Assembly (NCBI GenBank): GCA_965371445.1
Contig: CBDUYN010000147.1
Span: 1-26,460 of the forward strand
Direction of reading: 5' to 3'
DNA from: DASWIG01 sp965371445
GTDB lineage: Bacteria; Acidobacteriota; Thermoanaerobaculia; Multivoradales; J023
Length of the DNA: 26,460 nucleotides
Shown here: positions 21,075 through 26,460 of the stretch, one piece after another
Position numbering within the stretch: position 1 is the first letter of the stretch
Layout of the letters: every line of letters begins with the position of its first letter
The notes under the pieces: model-generated
The model's input: the letters and a program-made list of their open reading frames with translations, nothing else
Databases searched by the model: none
What the model was told of the DNA's origin: nothing
Position numbers and translations under genes: made by a program

Positions 21075-23429
21075 GTGTCGACACGAACCTTCGGAAAGTC
21101 GATCCTGCGCAACGAGGACCCCCGGCTCCTGACTGGACGGGCGCTGTTCGTCGACGACGTCGACCTGTCCGGAATGCTCCACGTCGCCATCGTACGCAGC
21201 GACTTCGCCCACGGACGGCTGATTTCGATCGACGTCGAGGCGGCGAAGAAGCGTCCGGGCGTCGTCGCGGTCTACACCGCCGAGGACCTCGGCGACTACT
21301 GGCAGCCGGGACCGCTCCTCGTGCCGCCGCCGCCGATCGACGGCCTGGTGTTCAACCAGCGCACCCAGGTTCCCCTGGCCAAAGACAAGGTCCGGCACGC
21401 GGGCGAGGCCCTCGCGGTGATCGTTGCCGAGAGCCGCTACGTGGCCGAAGACGCCCGCGACGACGTCTGGGCCGACGTCGATCCCCTGGACGCCGCCGTC
21501 GACCTGGAGAGCGCCCTCGACGAGGGCGCTCCCAAGGTCCACGACGATCTCGAGGACAACCTGGCGGCTCACGTCGTCCAGGAGAAGGGCGACTATGAAG
21601 CGGCCCGTGCCGAGGCGGCCCGGATCATCGAGCGCGAGTACCGCTACGACCGCGGCACGGCGGCGGCGATGGAGAACCGCGGCGTGGTCGCCAGCTGGGA
21701 CGAGCGCGCCCAGCAGCTCACCGTCTGGGACACCACCCAGGCGCCAATCCCGATCCGCGGGGGCCTGGCCGCCATGCTTGGCCTGTCGGAATCGCAGGTG
21801 CGCGTCGTCGCCCCCTTCATCGGCGGCGGCTTCGGTCCCAAGATCATGATGTTCTACCCCGAGGAGGTGCTCCTGCCCTGGGTGGCCATGCGGCTCGGGC
21901 GGCCCGTGAAGTGGATCGAGGACCGCCAGGAGAGCTTCTTTTCCACCTCCCAGGAGCGCGGCCAGGTCCACCGCGCCGAGATGGCGCTTTCGGCCGACGG
22001 CAAGATCCTCGGGGTGCGCGACACCTTCCTCCACGACACGGGCGCCTACGCCCCTTACGGATTGACGGTTCCGATCAACAGCCAGTGCACGCTGCTCGGT
22101 CCCTACGACGTCCCCAACTACTGGAGCGAGCTCAAGGCGGTCTTCACCAACAAGCCGATCGTGACCCCCTACCGCGGCGCGGGACGCCAGCACGGCGTCT
22201 TCGTGATGGAGCGGCTGCTCGACGTCGCGGCGCGCGAGATGGGGATCGACCGCGTCGAGATCCGGCGCCGCAACTACCTGCGGCCGGACCAGTTCCCCCA
22301 CGACCACAAGATCATCTACCAGGACTTCGCCCCCCTGACCTACGACAGCGGCAACTACGAGCCGGCGCTGCGGCGAGCCGCCGAGATGATCGGCTACGAG
22401 GAGTTCGCCCAAGAAAAGGCGCGGCTCGCAGCCGAGGGCAAGATCGTCGGGCTCGGCATCGTCTCTTACGTCGAGGGGACCGGCATCGGACCCTACGAAG
22501 GGGCGCGGGTGACGGTCGAGTCCTCCGGCAAGGTCAGCGTTGCGACCGGTATCGGTACCCAGGGACAGGGACACTTCACCTCCTTCGCCCAGATCGTCGC
22601 CGATCAGCTGGGCGTCGAGGTCGCCGACGTGCGTGTGGTGACCGGGGACACGGACCAGTTCCACTGGGGCTGCGGCACCTTTGCCAGCCGCGGCGCCGTG
22701 GTGGCGGGCAACGCTTGCCACGCCGCCGGCGTCGCGGTGCGGGGGAAGGTCCTGAAGCTGGCGAGCGAGGTCCTGGAGGCCGCCGAGGACGACATCGAGC
22801 TGGTCGACGGCACGGCCCGGGTCAAGGGCGCACCGCAAAGCGCCGTCCCCCTGGGGCAGCTCGCGGTGCAGGCGAATCCGCTGCGCGGCTCAGTCGAGCC
22901 CGGCACCGAGCCGGGGCTGGAGGCGACCATGTACTTCGGGCCGAAGGGCGGCACGACGGCGAGCGGGGTCCACGCGATGATCGTCGAGGTCGATCCCGAG
23001 ACGATGATGGTCGAGATCAAGCGCTACGTCGTCGTCCACGACTGCGGCCGGGTGATCAACCCGATGATCCTCGAGGGACAGATCCAGGGCGGCGTGGCCC
23101 AGGGCATCGGCAACGCCTTCTACGAAAAGCTCCACTTCGACGAGAACGGCCAGCTGATGAACGCCTCCTTCATGGACTACCTGCTGCCGACGGCGACCGA
23201 CGTGCCGACGATCGAAGGCGACCACGTGGAGACGCCGTCGCCCTGGAACGAGCTTGGCGTCAAGGGGGCCGGGGAGGCCGGGGCGATTCCCGTCGGGCCG
23301 CTTTTCGCCCAGGCTTTGGACGACGCGTTCTCCGATCTCGGCCTGGAGATCCGCGAGATCCCGCTCTCGCCCAACCGGCTCTTCGAGCTGGTGGAAGAGG
23401 CGAAGGCGAAGCGCGCGGCCCCGGGCTGA
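21075..23429 (+). CDS. Molybdenum hydroxylase large subunit (CoxL/XdhA type, form II-like)
   Basis: The 784-residue Mo-cofactor subunit shows an N-terminal aldehyde-oxidase a/b-hammerhead-type region (~14-125), FIGGGFGPK, the active-site loop PYRGAGR (Tyr366-Arg371), and the conserved catalytic glutamate in KGAGEAG (Glu734). PYRGAGR is the form II pattern rather than the AYRCSFR of true form I CO dehydrogenases, so CO oxidation is unlikely. The GTG start has AGGAGGA at 21061-21067. No FAD-binding (CoxM) gene lies beside it. The gene's stop is only 17 bp from the convergent propeller gene. Substrate unknown. Confidence 0.93.
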   Translation: MSTRTFGKSILRNEDPRLLTGRALFVDDVDLSGMLHVAIVRSDFAHGRLISIDVEAAKKRPGVVAVYTAEDLGDYWQPGPLLVPPPPIDGLVFNQRTQVPLAKDKVRHAGEALAVIVAESRYVAEDARDDVWADVDPLDAAVDLESALDEGAPKVHDDLEDNLAAHVVQEKGDYEAARAEAARIIEREYRYDRGTAAAMENRGVVASWDERAQQLTVWDTTQAPIPIRGGLAAMLGLSESQVRVVAPFIGGGFGPKIMMFYPEEVLLPWVAMRLGRPVKWIEDRQESFFSTSQERGQVHRAEMALSADGKILGVRDTFLHDTGAYAPYGLTVPINSQCTLLGPYDVPNYWSELKAVFTNKPIVTPYRGAGRQHGVFVMERLLDVAAREMGIDRVEIRRRNYLRPDQFPHDHKIIYQDFAPLTYDSGNYEPALRRAAEMIGYEEFAQEKARLAAEGKIVGLGIVSYVEGTGIGPYEGARVTVESSGKVSVATGIGTQGQGHFTSFAQIVADQLGVEVADVRVVTGDTDQFHWGCGTFASRGAVVAGNACHAAGVAVRGKVLKLASEVLEAAEDDIELVDGTARVKGAPQSAVPLGQLAVQANPLRGSVEPGTEPGLEATMYFGPKGGTTASGVHAMIVEVDPETMMVEIKRYVVVHDCGRVINPMILEGQIQGGVAQGIGNAFYEKLHFDENGQLMNASFMDYLLPTATDVPTIEGDHVETPSPWNELGVKGAGEAGAIPVGPLFAQALDDAFSDLGLEIREIPLSPNRLFELVEEAKAKRAAPG

Positions 23430-23446
23430 CGGCGAGCAGATTACGT

Positions 23447-24847
23447 TTAGTCTCCTCTGCGCCTAGAGCGCAAGAATCTCACACCAAGAACGGAGAGAAG
23501 ACCCGAAAGAACCGCTAGCCCTATTCCGCCAAGCACAGGAATCGCCTGCACTGGTACGGAGACCCGGAAGAGTCGGGCTACAACGGCAAAAAAGGAAGTA
23601 TCATTCCCAGGAGAAGATTGAGTGCTATACCAAGTTGCCAGAAACTCTCCGGTCGGCAAGCTCGCGATCCGCGGGGCGACTTGATCTCTGGTCGTGTAGG
23701 AGCTCACGAGCAGATCTTCCGGCAGCAGGTTGCCACCGGAGTAGAATTGGCCTCCGATGTCGTTATTTCCAGTAACGATATCTACGGCTTGCCAGACAAA
23801 AAAGAACTCATCCGGACCCATGGCAGCGACGTCAGCGAAAGCGTTCAAAACGGATGTATTGGTAGAGACCAGGAGCTCACTCCCGGAAAAGTTTCCGGCA
23901 GCGTCAAATCGCTGAGCTCGTACGGTCACGCTACTAGGGTCGCCGGGGATCTCGCCTCCTCTTTTCCAGACAACCATCGCATCTCCGTGACTTCCTATGG
24001 CGACTTCAACCGCCGATTGAAAACCGAAGGTGTAGCTGTTGACCTGAAACTCGGGGCTCGTCGGCGTGCCATCGGGCCCAATACGTCGACCTTTGATTCC
24101 GCTAACGCTACCGTCAAGCCCTGTCCATACGACAAAGAAACCCCTCCCCGGAAAGGAGGCTATCGCAGGACGCGCTACTTGCCCTGTCGTATAAGTGTTG
24201 ACCTGGAACTCGCCGCTCAGAGGGGCGCCGTGGGCCGCGTAGAGCTGTCCTTGGATGCTCTTGCCACTGGTATCGGTTCCATTCGAGCCATCACTTTCCC
24301 AAACCACGAGGAAGCTGCCGTCGGCCTCCGCTGCAGCGTCCGGATATCTTTGTTTATTTGTCGTATACGAGTTTATTTGAAACTCTGGCCCGAGAGTGCT
24401 TCCATCTGCGCGAAAACGTTGGCCAAGGACGCTCGCCAGAGAGTTGTCACTTCCGTATGAGCCCTCACTTTGCCACACGACGACGAACGCTGAACAAGAA
24501 AGAGCTGAGGTGTCGGGCCATATCGCAAAGCTCGTCGTGTAAGTGTTGACCTGAAATTCCGCACCAATACCAATTCCCGCTGTGTCGACAAATCTCCCCT
24601 GAATGCTATGGAAGAAAGTGTCGCTACCGAAGGAACCATTACTGGACCAGACCACAATAAAGCGATCGCATAAAGCTCCAACCGACGGCAAGCTCTGACT
24701 GTTAGTTGTGTATGTATTGACTTGGAAATCATCGCCTACGGGTGCCGGCTGCGCCAATGCTGTCTTACAGGAGATAGCAACCAAAACGCAGGGGAGACCA
24801 TGTCTCAACAAGATAGAAAAAAGCCGGAGCCGATCTCTCGGTCTCAA
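23447..24847 (-). CDS. Secreted seven-repeat (propeller-like) protein with C-terminal sorting-like tail, copy 1
   Basis: The 466-residue protein has a signal peptide (basic start MRPRDRLRL, hydrophobic run, cleavage near TALAQ, residue ~33). Seven repeats of ~54-58 residues span ~37-430; the pattern is EFQVNTYTT...F.VVW.S.GS.G.D...S..GQ.F. Seven repeats of this kind suggest a seven-bladed beta-propeller. The end is AIPVLGGIGLAVLSGLLSVLG followed by a transmembrane-type stretch and RSRRRGD, resembling IPTL-CTERM but lacking its T and W. Cysteines in repeats 1 and 2 (LCDRF, LSCSAF) could pair. The start here is TTG, because a base inserted relative to the other copy turns the ATG into ATTG. Function unknown. 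Confidence 0.85.
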   Translation of the reverse strand: MRPRDRLRLFSILLRHGLPCVLVAISCKTALAQPAPVGDDFQVNTYTTNSQSLPSVGALCDRFIVVWSSNGSFGSDTFFHSIQGRFVDTAGIGIGAEFQVNTYTTSFAIWPDTSALSCSAFVVVWQSEGSYGSDNSLASVLGQRFRADGSTLGPEFQINSYTTNKQRYPDAAAEADGSFLVVWESDGSNGTDTSGKSIQGQLYAAHGAPLSGEFQVNTYTTGQVARPAIASFPGRGFFVVWTGLDGSVSGIKGRRIGPDGTPTSPEFQVNSYTFGFQSAVEVAIGSHGDAMVVWKRGGEIPGDPSSVTVRAQRFDAAGNFSGSELLVSTNTSVLNAFADVAAMGPDEFFFVWQAVDIVTGNNDIGGQFYSGGNLLPEDLLVSSYTTRDQVAPRIASLPTGEFLATWYSTQSSPGNDTSFFAVVARLFRVSVPVQAIPVLGGIGLAVLSGLLSVLGVRFLRSRRRGD

Positions 24848-24902
24848 TGTTCATCGCTCCTTTCAGGGAACCGTCGATGACCACTTGGACGAGCTGATAC
24901 GT

Positions 24903-26303
24903 TTAGTCTCCTCTGCGCCGAGAGCGCAAGAATCTCATACCAAGAACGGAGAGAAGACCCGAAAGAACTGCTAGCCCTATTCCGCCGAGCGCAGGAATCG
25001 CCTGCTCTGGTACGGAGACCCGGAAGAGTCGGGCTACAACGGCAAAAAAGGAACTATCATTCCCAGGAGAAGATTGAGTGCTATGCCAAGTTGCCAGAAA
25101 CTCTCCGGTCGGCAAGCTCGCGATCCGCGGGGCGACTTGATCTCTGGTCGTGTAGGAGCTCACGAGCAGATCCTCCGGCAGCAGGTTACCACCGGAATAG
25201 AATTGTCCTCCGATGTCGGTATTTATGGTAACGATGTCTGAGGTCTGCCAGACAAAAAAGAACTCATCCCGGCCAATGGCAGCGACGTCAGCGAAACCGT
25301 TCAAAACGGATGTATTGGTAGAGACGAGAAACTCACTCCCGGAGAAATTCCCGGCAGAGTCAAATCGTTGTGCTCGTACGTTCAGGCTGGTGGGGTCGCC
25401 CAGAATCTCGGCTCCTCCATTCCAGACAGCCATGGCGTCTCCGTGCCTTCCTATGGCGACTTCAACCCATGACTGAAAACCGAATGTGTAGCTGTTGATC
25501 TGAAACTCGGGACTGGTCGGCGTGCCGTCGGGCCCAAATCGTCGACCTTTGATTCCGCTAACGCTACCGTCAAGACCTGTCCATACGACAAAGAAACCCT
25601 TCCCGGGAAAGGAGGCTACCGCAGGGTGCGCTACTTGCCCTGTCGTATAAGTGTTGACCTGGAACTCGCCGCTTAAAGGGGCGCCGTGGGACGCGTAGAG
25701 TTGGCCTTGGATGCTCTTGCCACTGGTATCCGTTCCATTCGAGCCGTCACTTTCCCAGACCACGAGGAAGCTGCCGTCGGCCTCTACTGCGACGCCCGGA
25801 TATCTTTGGTTATTTGTCGTATACGAGTTTATTTGAAACTCTGGCCCGAGAGTGCTTCCATCTGCGCGAAAACGTTGGCCAAGGACGCTCGTCAGGGAGT
25901 TGTCACTTCCGTATGAGCCGTCACTTTGCCACACGACAACAAACGATGAGCAAGAAAGGGCTGAGATCTCGGGCCATAGGGCACCGCCTGTCGTGTATGT
26001 GTTGACTTGAAATTCCGCGCCAATACCAATACCGGATGTATTGACAAACCTTCCCTGGATACTCAGGAAAGAAGTGTCGCCACCGAAGGAACCATTACTG
26101 GACCAGACCACAAGAAAACGATCACATATGGCACCAATCGACGGCACGAATTGATGGCGAGTGGTGTATGTATTGACTTGGAAATCATCGCCTACGGGTG
26201 CCGGCTGCGCCAATGCTGTCTTACAGGAGATAGCAACCAAAACGCAGGGGAGACCATATCTCAACAAGATAGAAAAAAGCCGGAGTCGATCTCTCGGTCT
26301 CAT
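24903..26303 (-). CDS. Secreted seven-repeat (propeller-like) protein with C-terminal sorting-like tail, copy 2
   Basis: The 466-residue paralogue of the neighbouring gene has the same architecture: signal peptide, seven EFQVNTYTT-type repeats, and a C-terminal AIPALGGIGL / transmembrane / RSRRRGD tail. I start it at ATG 26303, 8 nt after AAAGGAG, where the signal peptide begins and the length equals copy 1. The reading frame itself stays open further upstream to the window edge (ATG 26309, GTG 26339), but those starts are too near the Shine-Dalgarno or lack one. It lies 55 bp upstream of copy 1 on the same strand and is the better-formed copy (ATG start). Function unknown; extracellular or surface location is inferred. 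Confidence 0.87.
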   Translation of the reverse strand: MRPRDRLRLFSILLRYGLPCVLVAISCKTALAQPAPVGDDFQVNTYTTRHQFVPSIGAICDRFLVVWSSNGSFGGDTSFLSIQGRFVNTSGIGIGAEFQVNTYTTGGALWPEISALSCSSFVVVWQSDGSYGSDNSLTSVLGQRFRADGSTLGPEFQINSYTTNNQRYPGVAVEADGSFLVVWESDGSNGTDTSGKSIQGQLYASHGAPLSGEFQVNTYTTGQVAHPAVASFPGKGFFVVWTGLDGSVSGIKGRRFGPDGTPTSPEFQINSYTFGFQSWVEVAIGRHGDAMAVWNGGAEILGDPTSLNVRAQRFDSAGNFSGSEFLVSTNTSVLNGFADVAAIGRDEFFFVWQTSDIVTINTDIGGQFYSGGNLLPEDLLVSSYTTRDQVAPRIASLPTGEFLATWHSTQSSPGNDSSFFAVVARLFRVSVPEQAIPALGGIGLAVLSGLLSVLGMRFLRSRRRGD

Positions 26304-26345
26304 GTTCATCGCTCCTTTCAGGGAACCGTCGATGACCACTTCGAC

Positions 26346-26460
26346 CGGCTCACCGCCGGGGCAGCCGACGATCTGGCAATCCTGGACCTCGGGACACCGC
26401 TCGGCGCAGGTATCCGGCTTTGTGAAGTCCCTTCCTGGCAGAGACAGGTCGATGTCAGGG
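26346..26460 (-). other. Window-edge segment with open frame continuing into copy 2
   Basis: Reading the minus strand in the frame of copy 2, there is no stop from the edge to 26303. It encodes a Cys-containing segment with CAERC, DCQIVGC and EPVEVVIDGSL. Two plus-strand frames are also open across this stretch. I cannot decide which, if any, is real from 115 bases. Confidence 0.3.

Larger units (their letters stand above)
23442..26345. repeat. 1.46-kb tandem duplication carrying two paralogous genes
   Basis: The segment 23442-24897 is repeated at 24898 to about 26345 with a period of 1456 bp. Matching ends are seen at TACGTTTAGTCTCC (23442 and 24898) and at GATGACCACTT (ending 24886 and 26341). 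Sequence upstream of the right copy is different from the joint between copies, so there are only two. Within the genes the copies differ by scattered substitutions and have equal coding length. Both are visibly lower in GC than the genes to the left. Confidence 0.92.

Noticed and set aside
21021..22838. 605-residue minus-strand frame opposite the Mo hydroxylase large subunit
   Set aside because: Antisense shadow of a conserved gene; no Shine-Dalgarno and no domain.
21075..23429. Carbon monoxide dehydrogenase (form I)
   Set aside because: The active-site loop is PYRGAGR, not AYRCSFR, and no CoxM is adjacent.

Overview
The window reads as a high-GC chromosomal segment from a Gram-negative bacterium. 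Nearly every gene is recognisable housekeeping, with one visibly lower-GC accessory segment at the right end. Supporting the Gram-negative reading are a muropeptide-recycling ligase (Mpl), a periplasmic-type amidase, type IV pilus machinery and a Sec signal peptide on a DUF1573 protein. The gene mix and the C-terminal sorting-like tails would fit Acidobacteriota or a related lineage, but that is an inference; there is no rRNA here to settle it.

Left part (1-7209, mostly +): the end of a repeat-tailed protein, then rpiB-glyA (overlapping), a tRNA-Glu(CTC) on the opposite strand with a near-consensus promoter, an amidase/GerMN-domain pair, rph (RNase PH), and a tryptophan 2,3-dioxygenase/kynureninase pair. 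Middle (7225-16678): a DUF1573 exported protein (-), mpl (+), a 185-bp palindromic MITE-like element between convergent genes, a four-S1-domain protein (-) with an in-frame 27-bp repeat tail and a long predicted leader, a STAS protein (-), then pilT, recX and alaS (+). Right (16554-23429): folC and hemN (-), with folC overlapping the 3' end of alaS by 125 bp; an XRE-type regulator (-) with a promoter placed for a leaderless transcript; a 444-bp AT-rich non-coding stretch carrying twin dyad operators and TTTACG repeats; and a two-gene molybdenum hydroxylase (small 2Fe-2S and large Mo subunits, no FAD subunit).

The far right (23442-26345) is a 1.46-kb tandem duplication. It encodes two 466-residue secreted proteins, each with a signal peptide, seven ~55-residue repeats (likely a seven-bladed beta-propeller) and a C-terminal membrane/sorting-like tail that resembles but does not match IPTL-CTERM. 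This duplicated exported family and the XRE/twin-dyad control region are the least explained parts. I see no phage, transposase, CRISPR or defence operon.
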